Positions 8,136-16,196 of a stretch of DNA of 50,660 nt are shown here, one piece after another. The stretch is taken from NCBI RefSeq assembly GCF_030705415.1, contig NZ_JAUZED010000013.1, forward strand, positions 1-50,660. The letters run 5' to 3'. The notes beneath the pieces are model-generated. The model was not told where the DNA came from. It was given only the letters and a program-made list of their open reading frames with translations, and did no database searches. A program made the translations under genes and the position numbers. The stretch is from Curtobacterium sp. A7_M15. GTDB taxonomy: Bacteria; Actinomycetota; Actinomycetes; Actinomycetales; Microbacteriaceae. Each line of letters begins with the position of its first letter. The first letter of the stretch is position 1.

Positions 8136-9656
8136 TTGGCAGACGACCTGGACTGGAACGCGATCATCGCGCCCGGCAACGACGCCGAGCGGCGGAAGAC
8201 GACTTCCGACCGTGCGGAGAACCCCGACGCACGCGGTGACGCGGGCGAGACCTCCGGCGCTCCGGTCGGTACCGGTCGACCGATGTCCCGGCGCGAAGCG
8301 CGTGCGGCCGAGACCGCGCGGGCACGCGCCGATGCCGAGGTGACGGGCACGGACGACCGTCCCGCGACAGCACCGGTCGCGTCGTCGCCCGACGAGCTGC
8401 ACCCGGACGTGCACGCGCTCCTGACCGGCGAACTCCGCGTCGACGACGACGCGCGCGCCGCGGGTGCGGGCGCAGGCGGTCCTGCCCAGCCCGGCCACGG
8501 CCCAGGAGGCGCGGGAGACGGTGGACGCGGCGGTCGCGGCGGACGTGGGGGTGCCTCCCGGGCGCCACGCGGTCCGCGTGAGCCGCGTCCGAAGCGACGT
8601 CGTGGCCCGCTCATCGCGGGCATCGTGATCGTCGCGGTGGTCCTCGCGGTCGGGGTCTCCGCGTACTCGTTCGCGGCCCCGAAGGTGCAGCAGGTCCTGG
8701 CCGCGATCAGCGGCGCCCAGGAGCCCGACGACTACTCGGGCAACGGCACCAGCACGGTGACGATCACCATCAAGCAGGGCGACATCGGTGAGAACGTCGC
8801 CGCGACCCTGCAGCGCAGTGGTGTCGTGAAGGACTCGAAGGTCTTCTACAAGCTCCTACTCGCCTCGCCGGACGTCCAGTTCCAGCCGGGGTCGTACTCG
8901 CTCAAGAAGAAGATGAGCTCCAAGGCGGCCCTCGCGGCGCTGCAGGACAAGGACAACCGCGTCCAGGCCTCCATCGTGATCCCCGAGGGCACGGCGCTCA
9001 AGGACATCGAGGCCGGCATGGTCTCGAAGGCCGGTCTGTCCGCCGCCGAGGTCTCCGCGGCTGCGAAGGACCTGTCCGCCTACGACCTGCCGTCGAACGT
9101 GACCACGCTCGAGGGCTGGCTGTTCCCGGCGACCTACCCGATCAACCCGGGGTGGAGCGCGACGCAGTACTTCAAGTCGATGGTCGACACGATGAAGGAG
9201 CACCTCTCGGCGGCGGGCGTCGCCGAGGCCGACCAGGAGCACGTCATCGTCTTCGCCTCGCTCGTGCAGAAGGAAGCCGGCCTCGCCGCCGACTACCCGA
9301 AGGTCGCGCGGGTGTTCCAGAACCGGCTCGACATCGACATGCCGCTGCAGTCCGACGCGACGGTCGCCTACGGCACGGGCAACACCCACCGGGTGACGAC
9401 CACCGACGCCGAACGGAAGGACGCGTCGAACAAGTACAACACCTACGTGCACGACGGTCTGCCGCCGGCACCGATCTCGAACCCCGGTGACGTCGCGATC
9501 AAGGCGGTCACGAACATGGCGCAGGGGAAGTGGCTGTACTTCGTGACGGTGAACCTCGAGACCGGCGAGACGGTGTTCTCCGACACCTACGCGCAGCACC
9601 TCGTCGCCGTGGACCAGTTCCAGGCGTGGCTCCGGGCACACCCCGACTACCAGTAG
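8136..9656 (+). CDS. mltG: Endolytic murein transglycosylase MltG (YceG-like)
   Basis: 506 residues. MltG cleaves nascent glycan strands at the membrane and is thought to set glycan chain length. A long hydrophilic N-terminal region (about 1-156) includes a Gly/Arg-rich stretch, then KRRR and one membrane helix (about 158-180). The extracytoplasmic YceG domain follows (LysM-like part about 205-270, catalytic part about 280-500). The catalytic glutamate is E380 in ASLVQKEAG; PLQSDATVAYG and HDGLPPAPISNPG are further landmarks. The start is TTG at 8136 with GAGGA just upstream (short spacing); MADDLDWNAI is a plausible actinobacterial MltG start. The disordered N-terminus is longer than in Gram-negative homologues. 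Followed closely by aroC. Confidence 0.95.
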   Translation: MADDLDWNAIIAPGNDAERRKTTSDRAENPDARGDAGETSGAPVGTGRPMSRREARAAETARARADAEVTGTDDRPATAPVASSPDELHPDVHALLTGELRVDDDARAAGAGAGGPAQPGHGPGGAGDGGRGGRGGRGGASRAPRGPREPRPKRRRGPLIAGIVIVAVVLAVGVSAYSFAAPKVQQVLAAISGAQEPDDYSGNGTSTVTITIKQGDIGENVAATLQRSGVVKDSKVFYKLLLASPDVQFQPGSYSLKKKMSSKAALAALQDKDNRVQASIVIPEGTALKDIEAGMVSKAGLSAAEVSAAAKDLSAYDLPSNVTTLEGWLFPATYPINPGWSATQYFKSMVDTMKEHLSAAGVAEADQEHVIVFASLVQKEAGLAADYPKVARVFQNRLDIDMPLQSDATVAYGTGNTHRVTTTDAERKDASNKYNTYVHDGLPPAPISNPGDVAIKAVTNMAQGKWLYFVTVNLETGETVFSDTYAQHLVAVDQFQAWLRAHPDYQ

Positions 9657-9688
9657 TCCGGCGGCGTCGCACGGCACCCAGGCTGTGG

Positions 9689-9694
9689 GAAGAT
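9689..9694 (+). promoter_or_regulatory. -10-like box 7 bases before aroC
   Basis: GAAGAT followed by exactly 7 bases and ATG. The stretch GTGGGAAGATGGACACCATG is nearly identical to that before fmt (GTGGGACGATGGACTCCATG). Probably a leaderless start. Confidence 0.45.
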
Positions 9695-9701
9695 GGACAC
9701 C

Positions 9702-10922
9702 ATGCTTCGTTGGTTGACTGCTGGTGAGTCCCACGGACCCGAACTGATCGCGATGCTCGAGGGCCTGCCCGCGGGTGTCCCGGTGTCGTTCGAGTCCATC
9801 CGTACCGATCTCGCGCGACGCAAGCTCGGCTACGGCCGCGGTTCCCGCATGAAGTTCGAGCAGGACGAGCTCCACGTCTCGGGTGGCGTCCGGCACGGCT
9901 ACTCGCTCGGCAGCCCGATCGCGATCCGCATCGGCAACACCGAGTGGCCGAAGTGGGTCGAGGTCATGAACCCCGAGCCCGTCGAGCAGACCGACCTCTC
10001 GCGTGGTCGGAGCGCACCGCTCACGCGTCCGCGCCCGGGCCACGCCGACCTCGTCGGCATGCAGAAGTACGGCTTCGACGAGGCCCGTCCGATCCTCGAG
10101 CGCGCGAGCGCCCGCGAGACCGCGGCCCGTGTCGCACTCGGTGCCGTCGCGAAGTCCTTCCTGGCTGAGCTCGGCATCCGCTCGGTCGCGCACACGCTGC
10201 AGGTCGGGACCGTCCGCGTCCCGGACGGCACCGCGCTGCCGCTGCCGGACGACGTCGACCGCCTCGACGAGGACCAGCTGCGGTGCTTCGACGCCGAGAC
10301 CTCCGCCCGCATGGTGACGGAGGTCGAAGCCGCGAAGAAGGACGGCGACACCCTCGGCGGCGTGGTGGAGGTGCTGTTCTACGGCGTCCCGCCCGGGCTC
10401 GGATCGCACGTGCAGTGGGACCGCCGGCTCGACGCCCGCCTCGCCGCGGCGATCATGGGCATCCAGGCGATCAAGGGCGTCGAGGTCGGCGACGGCTTCG
10501 CGACCGCTGCCCGCCGCGGGTCCGAGGCGCACGACGAGCTCTTCCGCGAGGACGGCGAGATCTACCGCACCTCCGACCGCGCCGGTGGCACCGAGGGCGG
10601 CATGTCCACGGGGACGGTCCTGCGCGTCCGTGCCGGCATGAAGCCGATCGCGACGGTCCCGCACGCACTGCACACCATCGACGTCACCACGGGTGAAGAC
10701 GCCTCGGCGCACCACCAGCGCTCCGACGTGTGCGCCGTCCCGGCCGCCGGCGTCGTGGCCGAGGCCATGGTCGCGCTCGTCCTCGCCGACGCGGTGCTCG
10801 AGAAGTTCGGGGGCGACAACGTCGTCGAGACGAAGCGGAACCTCGACGCCTACCTCGCGTCGATCCCGGAGACGCTGCGCACCCGCCGCACCGAGGCCGC
10901 CGAGCACTCCACGGCCTGGTGA
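9702..10922 (+). CDS. aroC: Chorismate synthase
   Basis: 406 residues. It converts 5-enolpyruvylshikimate-3-phosphate to chorismate with reduced FMN, the last common step of aromatic synthesis. Signature motifs are [10 protein letters not shown] at the N-terminus, [49 protein letters not shown], and near the C-terminus GTEGGMSTG and [15 protein letters not shown] at 9702 gives [10 protein letters not shown], the normal start; an in-frame ATG three codons upstream is possible. The stop overlaps the aroK start (GTGA). In many relatives aroE sits between mltG and aroC; here the gap is 45 bases. Confidence 0.97.
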   Translation: MLRWLTAGESHGPELIAMLEGLPAGVPVSFESIRTDLARRKLGYGRGSRMKFEQDELHVSGGVRHGYSLGSPIAIRIGNTEWPKWVEVMNPEPVEQTDLSRGRSAPLTRPRPGHADLVGMQKYGFDEARPILERASARETAARVALGAVAKSFLAELGIRSVAHTLQVGTVRVPDGTALPLPDDVDRLDEDQLRCFDAETSARMVTEVEAAKKDGDTLGGVVEVLFYGVPPGLGSHVQWDRRLDARLAAAIMGIQAIKGVEVGDGFATAARRGSEAHDELFREDGEIYRTSDRAGGTEGGMSTGTVLRVRAGMKPIATVPHALHTIDVTTGEDASAHHQRSDVCAVPAAGVVAEAMVALVLADAVLEKFGGDNVVETKRNLDAYLASIPETLRTRRTEAAEHSTAW

Positions 10923-11503
10923 CCCACGCACCCGGGCCGGCGGCGTCACCGTCGGTCCGTCCCGCGGCACCCGTCGTCATCATCGGACCGATGGGCGCCG
11001 GCAAGTCGAGCGTCGGCAAGCGCGTCGCGAAGGCGCTGGGCATGCCGTTCACCGACACCGACCGGGTGATCGCCCGCGAACACGGTCCGATCCCCGGGAT
11101 CTTCGCCGATCGCGGCGAGCCCGCGTTCCGTGAACTCGAGGCCACGGCGGTCCGGGCAGCGTTGTCGACCGGGGGCGTGATCGCCGTCGGTGGCGGCGCC
11201 GTCACCCACCCGGCCACGCGCGAGGCCATGGTCGGCGCGCGCATCGTCCTGCTGACCGTCTCGCCCGAGGCCGTCGCGGCCCGGATCGCGGGGAGCGACC
11301 GGCCGCTGCTGGCGAACGGCGGCCTCGACGCCTGGCAGACGATCGCGGACGAGCGGGCGGCGACCTACGCCGAGCTCGCACACGCGGTGTTCGACACCTC
11401 GCGCCGGCCGATGTCGCACGTCGTCGACGACGTCGTGGCATGGCTGCGCGACGGCGACCGGCAGGACAGCACCGACACACCGACCAGCGAAGGAACAGCG
11501 TGA
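10919..11503 (+). CDS. aroK: Shikimate kinase
   Basis: 194 residues. It phosphorylates shikimate with ATP. Walker A GPMGAGKS is at residues 23-30; the shikimate-binding DTDRVI (canonical DxD), [13 protein letters not shown] and GGGAVTHP motifs follow, with the lid region SDRPLL. The start is the GTG at 10919 overlapping the aroC stop by 4 bases. The N-terminus is about 15 residues longer than in minimal shikimate kinases and rich in Ala/Pro. The C-terminal tail is hydrophilic and variable. Translation is probably coupled to aroC and aroB. Confidence 0.95.
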   Translation: MTHAPGPAASPSVRPAAPVVIIGPMGAGKSSVGKRVAKALGMPFTDTDRVIAREHGPIPGIFADRGEPAFRELEATAVRAALSTGGVIAVGGGAVTHPATREAMVGARIVLLTVSPEAVAARIAGSDRPLLANGGLDAWQTIADERAATYAELAHAVFDTSRRPMSHVVDDVVAWLRDGDRQDSTDTPTSEGTA

Positions 11504-12606
11504 CCGACCCGACCCAGTCCGTCCTCCCCGAGGGCACCACCGAGATCCGCGTCGGCGGCGAGGACGGCTACGTCGTGGCCGTCGGGAACGGCCTGCTCGG
11601 CTCGGTGCCGGCGCTCCTCGGCCCCCGCGTGGCCAAGGTCCTCATCGTGCACGCCCCGACGCTCGGCGCCCGGGCGAACGCGCTGCGCGACCTGCTCGTC
11701 GACGCCGGTCTCGAGGCCCTCATCGCCGAGGTCCCGGACGCCGAGGGAGCGAAGCGCGTCGAGGTCGCCGCGTTCTGCTGGCAGATCATGGGGCAGTCCG
11801 ACTTCACCCGCACGGACGCGGTGATCGGCCTCGGCGGGGGCGCGGTCACCGACCTCGCCGGGTTCGTCGCGGCGACCTGGCTGCGCGGGGTGCCGTACGT
11901 CGCGATCCCGACGAGCGTGCTCGGCATGGTGGACGCGAGCGTCGGCGGCAAGACCGGCATCAACACGAACGAGGGCAAGAACCTCGTCGGCGCCTTCTAC
12001 CCGCCACGCGCGGTCGTCGCCGACATCGACCTCGTCGCCACGCTGCCCCGCAACGAGATCCTCACCGGCTTCGCCGAGATCGTGAAGGCCGGCTTCATCG
12101 CCGTCCCCGAGATCCTCGACGTCATCGAGGCCGACGTCGACCGTGTCACCGACCCGAGCACACCGGAGTTCCGCCGCGTCGTCGAACTGGCGATCGAGCT
12201 CAAGGCCCAGGTCGTCTCGGACGACTTCACCGAGCAGGGCCGCCGCGAGATCCTCAACTACGGGCACACCCTCGGGCACGCCATCGAGCACGCCGAGCGG
12301 TACCAGTGGCGGCACGGGGCAGCCGTCGCGGTCGGCATGGTGTTCGCAGCCGAGCTCGCGCGGCTCACCGGACACCTCGACGACGCCACAGTGGACCGTC
12401 ACCGCGCGATCCTCGAGTCCCTCGAGTTGCCGACGACGTACGGCATCGGCCGCTGGGAGGGACTCCTCGCCACGATGCGTCGTGACAAGAAGGCCCGCGC
12501 CGGCATGCTCCGGTTCATCATCCTCGACGGTGTCGGCAAGCCGATCACGCTCGAGGGGCCCGAAGACCACCTGCTCTTCACCGCCTACCAAGAGGTCGGC
12601 GTCTAG
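11500..12606 (+). CDS. aroB: 3-Dehydroquinate synthase
   Basis: 368 residues, normal length. It uses NAD+ and a divalent metal to cyclise DAHP to 3-dehydroquinate. Recognised by GLGGGAVTDLAGFVAATWLRG-like glycine-rich text, PTSVLGMVDASVGGKTGIN and the metal-binding histidines in NYGHTLGHAIEH. GTG at 11500 overlaps the aroK stop (GTGA) and is preceded by GAAGGAA. The stop codon ends one base before the stop codon of a convergent gene at 12608, so there is no room for a conventional terminator between them. The aroCKB set lacks aroQ/aroD and aroE, which must lie elsewhere. Confidence 0.96.
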   Translation: MTDPTQSVLPEGTTEIRVGGEDGYVVAVGNGLLGSVPALLGPRVAKVLIVHAPTLGARANALRDLLVDAGLEALIAEVPDAEGAKRVEVAAFCWQIMGQSDFTRTDAVIGLGGGAVTDLAGFVAATWLRGVPYVAIPTSVLGMVDASVGGKTGINTNEGKNLVGAFYPPRAVVADIDLVATLPRNEILTGFAEIVKAGFIAVPEILDVIEADVDRVTDPSTPEFRRVVELAIELKAQVVSDDFTEQGRREILNYGHTLGHAIEHAERYQWRHGAAVAVGMVFAAELARLTGHLDDATVDRHRAILESLELPTTYGIGRWEGLLATMRRDKKARAGMLRFIILDGVGKPITLEGPEDHLLFTAYQEVGV

Positions 12607-12607
12607 C

Positions 12608-12802
12608 TCAGCGAAGGACGCGGCGGGTCCGGCGCCACCACCACTTCACCCGCATCGACACGGTGACGACGCCGGTCCGTTCCACTTCGTACCACTCGGC
12701 GAGGGTGGCGCCGTCCACCCAGGCATCGAGGATCGCGTCGTCCTCTTCGGTGCCGTCCATCTTGAACCGCGGTGCGTCGGGCAAGGGGCGAAGGAGTGGC
12801 AT
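12608..12802 (-). CDS. Small basic protein of unknown function
   Basis: 64 residues, not recognised. The N-terminal half is acidic (KMDGTEEDDAILDAW), the C-terminal half is basic and aromatic with WWWRR near the end. There is no signal peptide or clear membrane helix. The start ATG at 12802 overlaps the stop of the upstream minus-strand gene by one base (TGATG), and GGAG lies just ahead of it on the minus strand, which supports both being real. It converges on aroB with a single base between the stop codons. No function can be assigned. Confidence 0.6.
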   Translation of the reverse strand: MPLLRPLPDAPRFKMDGTEEDDAILDAWVDGATLAEWYEVERTGVVTVSMRVKWWWRRTRRVLR

Positions 12803-13101
12803 CAGTCGGCCTCCGGTTCTCGGTCACGGACGCGCTCGAACCGGTGTCGCCGAAGCGCCCGTCGAGCGAGGTTCCTGTCTGGCTTCGGCGCCCACCGTAC
12901 GTTCATCAGCCGCTTGAGCACAGTTCTCGAAATGTCGTACTCCGACTGTGTCTCGGCGCGCCGGACGGCCCAGGTGAGCCGCCGCCATGCGTGGTCGCGA
13001 TCCGTCGTCCGACTGTTCTGGAACGCGCCGAACCAGCTCACCACCGCGGCCACGATCGCCGCGGCAGCGGCGATGAGCGCCGTCACGAGTGCTGTCTCCA
13101 T
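12802..13101 (-). CDS. Small single-pass membrane protein, uncharacterised actinobacterial type
   Basis: 99 residues. Residues 4-26 form one membrane helix (LVTALIAAAAAIVAAVVSWF), then a highly charged, Arg-rich domain with HAWRRLTWAVRRA and VLKRLMNVRWA. This resembles the W-R-x-x-W-A pattern of small actinobacterial membrane proteins of unknown role. The ATG at 13101 is preferred to longer frames because the sequence becomes protein-like only here and because CAGGCT ends 6 bases upstream (leaderless-type spacing). It forms a two-gene unit with the 64-residue gene and is transcribed divergently from the UbiB-type kinase gene. Confidence 0.65.
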   Translation of the reverse strand: METALVTALIAAAAAIVAAVVSWFGAFQNSRTTDRDHAWRRLTWAVRRAETQSEYDISRTVLKRLMNVRWAPKPDRNLARRALRRHRFERVRDREPEAD

Positions 13102-13107
13102 GTCCCG

Positions 13108-13113
13108 AGCCTG
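13108..13113 (-). promoter_or_regulatory. -10-like box of the minus-strand two-gene unit
   Basis: CAGGCT read on the minus strand, 6 bases before the ATG at 13101. Divergent from the similar box before the UbiB-type gene. Confidence 0.4.
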
Positions 13114-13211
13114 ACGCAGTGGAGGCGCCCGGACGACGGGGCTCGGCTGAGCTGTGGACGGCGACCAGCGCCTCCAGGCTGTGGAGGAAGGGACCACGCA
13201 GGGCGGGGGAG

Positions 13212-13217
13212 CAGACT
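13212..13217 (+). promoter_or_regulatory. -10-like box of the UbiB-type kinase gene
   Basis: CAGACT followed by GGAGAG and the GTG at 13224. The purine run touches the start codon and is too close to act as a normal ribosome-binding site, so a leaderless start is more likely. Confidence 0.4.
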
Positions 13218-13223
13218 GGAGAG

Positions 13224-14915
13224 GTGCCCACCCCGCCACGCCTGAGCGACCTGTCCACTCCGGACGAGACCGACCCCGGGTCCCTCCGTGCCCGCGCCCG
13301 CCGGTTCACCGAGCTGCTCTCGATCGCGCGCCGGCACGGCCTCGTCCCGTTCCGTCGCCTGGACTTCTCGCACGACCCGACGACCTCGGAGCTTCGTCGC
13401 AGCCAGGCCGAACACCTCCGTCGTGCGCTCGAGGAGGCCGGCGGTGGGTTCGTGAAGATGGGGCAGCTCCTCTCCACGCGCGACGACCTGCTGCCCGAGG
13501 AGTGGACCGAGGGGCTCGCGCACCTGCAGCGGAACGTGTCCCCGGCGCCCGCCGATGAGGTCGCGGCGCTGCTCGAACGCGAACTCGGTGCTCCGGTCGA
13601 CGAGGTCTTCGCCGCGTTCGACCCGGCCCCGGTGGCCGCGGCGTCGATCGCGCAGGTGCACCGCGCCCGACTCACCGACGGCACGAGCGTCGCCGTCAAG
13701 GTGCAGCGGCCGGGCATCGACCAGGCCGTGCGGCGCGACGTCGACATCGCGCTCCGCGTCGTGCGCTTCATGGCGCGCTGGTCGGTCGAGGCGCGCCAGG
13801 TCGGCGTGCAGGACGTGGCCCAGCAGTACGCCGACGACCTCGTGCGGCAGGTCGACTTCCGGTCGGAGCTCCGCAACCTCGAGGCACTGCGGGCCGCACA
13901 GCGGCGCAGTGCACGTCCGGACGAAGTGCGCTTCCCGGACCCGTACCCGGAGCTCTCCGGCCGACGCGTGCTCGTGATGGAGTTCCTCGAGGGGGACACC
14001 CTCAGTGCGGTCCGGGCCGAGCGGAGCGACCGCGACCTCGACCAGCCGATGCGGGCGATCCTGCGCGCGTTCCTCCGACAGGTGGTGTTCGACGGGATCT
14101 ACCACGGCGACCTCCACCCCGGGAACGTCCTGCTGCTGCCCGACGGCCGGCCGGCGCTCATCGACTTCGGCTCGGTGGGCCGCCTCGACCCCGGACTCCG
14201 GGACATCGTGCAGGAGCTGCTGGCCGCGTACATCCAGGACGACACCTCGCGGATCGCCGACGCGGTGCTCCGGATGGCGCCGGTCCGCGACGTGCAGGAC
14301 GAACCGGACTTCCGTCGGGACATCGCGCGCTTCGTCGCGGACGAGCTCGGGCCCGGGGCCCGGATCGGCGTCGAGACGGTGGACGACGCCGTGGCGGTGT
14401 TCGGACGGTACCGGTTGAAGGCGCCGCCGGACTTCGTCGCCGCGGCTCGCGCCCTCGCGATCTTCGAGGGGACGCTCCGCACGCTCGCGCCCTCGTTCGA
14501 CCTGCTCGAGGAGTCGCGCGGGCTCGCCTCGGAGCAGATCCGCGACCAGCTGCGACCTGGCAAGCTCCGGGACGTCGCGGTCCGCGAGCTGTTCGGCGCG
14601 GTGACGGCCGCGCGTCGGCTGCCCCGACGGGTGGACCGGATCGGCGAGGCGATCGAGACCGGGAAGCTGTCGGTCAACATCCGGCTGTTCGCGGACCGGC
14701 GCGACCGTCGGACGCTGAACGGGCTGGTCCGGCGGGTGCTGCTCGTGCTGCTCGGCGCCGGAGCCGGTGTCCTGGCGATCGTGTACCTCGCGCTGCCCGC
14801 CCGCCCTACCGCCGTCATCTCCACCGGGGTGGCGGGGGCGCTGCTCGGGGGCGCGGCGGTGGTGCTGCTCGTCTGGGCAGCGGTCGACGCGATCCGCGCG
14901 CGACGACGAGAGTGA
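13224..14915 (+). CDS. ABC1/AarF/UbiB family atypical kinase
   Basis: 563 residues. Family landmarks are the KxGQ motif in [22 protein letters not shown] (the Ala-rich loop replacing the usual Gly-rich loop), the lysine in VAVKVQRPG, the catalytic [11 protein letters not shown] and the metal-binding LIDFGSVG. Two membrane helices lie at the C-terminus (about residues 500-520 and 525-548), so it is membrane-bound. In Proteobacteria UbiB supports ubiquinone synthesis; actinobacteria use menaquinone, so the role here is uncertain (isoprenoid lipid handling is one idea). GTG at 13224 begins the protein-like sequence. The gene sits between aroB and efp, which are adjacent or nearly so in many relatives. 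Confidence 0.92.
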   Translation: MPTPPRLSDLSTPDETDPGSLRARARRFTELLSIARRHGLVPFRRLDFSHDPTTSELRRSQAEHLRRALEEAGGGFVKMGQLLSTRDDLLPEEWTEGLAHLQRNVSPAPADEVAALLERELGAPVDEVFAAFDPAPVAAASIAQVHRARLTDGTSVAVKVQRPGIDQAVRRDVDIALRVVRFMARWSVEARQVGVQDVAQQYADDLVRQVDFRSELRNLEALRAAQRRSARPDEVRFPDPYPELSGRRVLVMEFLEGDTLSAVRAERSDRDLDQPMRAILRAFLRQVVFDGIYHGDLHPGNVLLLPDGRPALIDFGSVGRLDPGLRDIVQELLAAYIQDDTSRIADAVLRMAPVRDVQDEPDFRRDIARFVADELGPGARIGVETVDDAVAVFGRYRLKAPPDFVAAARALAIFEGTLRTLAPSFDLLEESRGLASEQIRDQLRPGKLRDVAVRELFGAVTAARRLPRRVDRIGEAIETGKLSVNIRLFADRRDRRTLNGLVRRVLLVLLGAGAGVLAIVYLALPARPTAVISTGVAGALLGGAAVVLLVWAAVDAIRARRRE

Positions 14916-14945
14916 GCGCAGGCGCAGGCGCAGGCGCAGGCTCAG
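14916..14945 (+). repeat. Hexanucleotide tandem repeat after the UbiB-type gene
   Basis: Four perfect GCGCAG units and one variant GCTCAG start at the stop codon, continuing into degenerate GCG/GGC text to about 14991. Likely slippage-prone; no obvious function. Confidence 0.7.
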
Positions 14946-15009
14946 ACGCAGTGCGCGGGCGCAGGTGCGGGCGCGGGCGCAGCGCGCGGGCGTCCCACGG
15001 CCCGTCCGC

Positions 15010-15015
15010 TACACT
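15010..15015 (+). promoter_or_regulatory. -10 candidate for efp-nusB
   Basis: TACACT located 63 bases before the efp ATG, giving a leader of about 57 nt. The -35 region is unclear. Confidence 0.5.
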
Positions 15016-15078
15016 CGTCCGGGACCCAGCGCGGTCCGCAGACCTTCACAACACGATCGAACGGGACATCGAAGACTC

Positions 15079-15642
15079 ATGGCCAGTACCACTGACATCA
15101 AGAACGGCGCCGTTCTCATCATCGACGGGCAGCTCTGGTCGGTCGTCGAGTTCCAGCACGTCAAGCCGGGCAAGGGCGGCGCGTTCGTCCGCACCAAGCT
15201 CAAGAACGTCGTGTCGGGCAAGGTCGTCGACCGCACCTTCAACGCGGGCGCGAAGATCGACACCGCGACCGTCGACCGTCGCGACTACCAGTTCCTCTAC
15301 GAGGACGGCGACTCCTACGTGTTCATGGACACCGACACCTACGACCAGATCCCGGTCTCGGCGACGGTCGTGGGCGACGCGAAGAACTACCTGCTCGAGT
15401 CCGCCATGGTCACCATCGCGATGAACGAGGGCAACCCGCTCTACATCGAGCTCCCGACGTCGATCGTGACCGAGGTCGAGACCGAGCCCGGCCTGCAGGG
15501 CGACCGCTCGTCCGGTGGCACGAAGGACGCGACGATCATCGCGACCGGCCACCGCATCCAGGTCCCGCTGTACCTCGAGAGCGGCACCACGGTGAAGATC
15601 GACACGCGCGACGGCAGCTTCCTCGGCCGCGTCAACTCCTAG
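15079..15642 (+). CDS. efp: Elongation factor P
   Basis: 187 residues, typical. EF-P binds the ribosome between P and E sites and relieves stalling at polyproline. All three beta-barrel domains are present: the KOW-like N-terminal domain with the loop [13 protein letters not shown] (conserved lysine K32), the OB domain ([12 protein letters not shown]) and the C-terminal domain ([15 protein letters not shown]). The PGKG loop suggests the actinobacterial form that works without lysine modification, although the following residues are GA rather than PA. ATG at 15079 gives [10 protein letters not shown]. It is 11 bases upstream of nusB and likely cotranscribed. Confidence 0.97.
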   Translation: MASTTDIKNGAVLIIDGQLWSVVEFQHVKPGKGGAFVRTKLKNVVSGKVVDRTFNAGAKIDTATVDRRDYQFLYEDGDSYVFMDTDTYDQIPVSATVVGDAKNYLLESAMVTIAMNEGNPLYIELPTSIVTEVETEPGLQGDRSSGGTKDATIIATGHRIQVPLYLESGTTVKIDTRDGSFLGRVNS

Positions 15643-15653
15643 GCGACCGCCGT

Positions 15654-16139
15654 ATGAGTGCTCGTTCGAAGGCCCGCAAGCGCGCCCTCGACATGCTGTA
15701 CGTGGCCGAGGTGCGTGAGCTCCCGATCGCGGACGTCCTCGCGACCGAGACGGTGCGGCACCTCGACCAGCCGGAGCGTGCCTCCAGCTGGGACTACGCA
15801 CGCCAGATCGTCACGGGCGTCGACGACGCGCGCGCCGAGATCGACGCCGTGATCGTCGAGCACGCCCAAGGGTGGTCGATCGCCCGGATGCCGGTGCTCG
15901 ACCGCTGCATCCTGCGCATGGGCGTCTGGGAGCTCCGGTTCAACCCCGATGTCCCCGACGCGGTCGCCATCGCCGAGGCGGTCGAGCTCGCCCAGTCGCT
16001 CTCGACGGAGGAGTCCGCCGGGTTCGTCAACGGCGTGCTCGGCGCGGTCGCAGGCGGCCGGGCCCCCGGCGAGAAGACGAACGGCGTCACCGCTGGACCG
16101 TCCGGTCGGACGGTCGCAGAGGACCAGGAGTCCCGGTAG
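15654..16139 (+). CDS. nusB: Transcription antitermination factor NusB
   Basis: 161 residues. NusB binds boxA RNA with S10 and assists rRNA antitermination. The helical fold is recognised by ARKRALDMLY, ILRMGVWELRF, DVPDAVAIAEAVELAQ and SAGFVNGVLGAVA. The C-terminal 25 residues are a variable tail. ATG at 15654 follows efp by 11 bases. The tail coding region contains a perfect 20-base palindromic hairpin (16096-16115) shortly before pyrR, which could attenuate read-through into the pyrimidine operon. Confidence 0.96.
   Translation: MSARSKARKRALDMLYVAEVRELPIADVLATETVRHLDQPERASSWDYARQIVTGVDDARAEIDAVIVEHAQGWSIARMPVLDRCILRMGVWELRFNPDVPDAVAIAEAVELAQSLSTEESAGFVNGVLGAVAGGRAPGEKTNGVTAGPSGRTVAEDQESR
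16096..16115 (+). terminator. Hairpin in the 3' end of nusB
   Basis: GACCGTCC / GGACGGTC, 8 perfect base pairs with a GGTC loop, inside the last codons of nusB. A weak candidate for transcription termination or attenuation before pyrR; it could also be chance in GC-rich coding DNA. Confidence 0.3.
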
Positions 16140-16165
16140 GGTTGACCACGTCAGCATCCTTTAAT

Positions 16166-16196
16166 GCCGTCCGGTGAGGCGGGGAAGGAGGTCGGC
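16166..16196 (+). promoter_or_regulatory. Candidate PyrR RNA-binding site over the pyrR ribosome-binding site
   Basis: The text TCCGGTGAGGC, then GGGGAAGGAG, resembles the PyrR binding-loop consensus (UCCAGAGAGGCU...GCAAGG). Arms 16166-16172 and 16190-16196 can pair as 6 of 7 base pairs, and the pairing includes part of the AAGGAGGT ribosome-binding site (16185-16192). In mycobacteria PyrR is reported to repress pyr translation by binding at the start of the mRNA. Sequence resemblance is my reading, not a covariance search. Confidence 0.55.

Noticed and set aside
16141-16166. TTGACC plus TTTAAT as a promoter for pyrR
   Set aside because: The two elements are only 12 bases apart, too close for a normal promoter, and a start at about 16172 would remove the 5' arm of the candidate PyrR site. 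Left open, not annotated.
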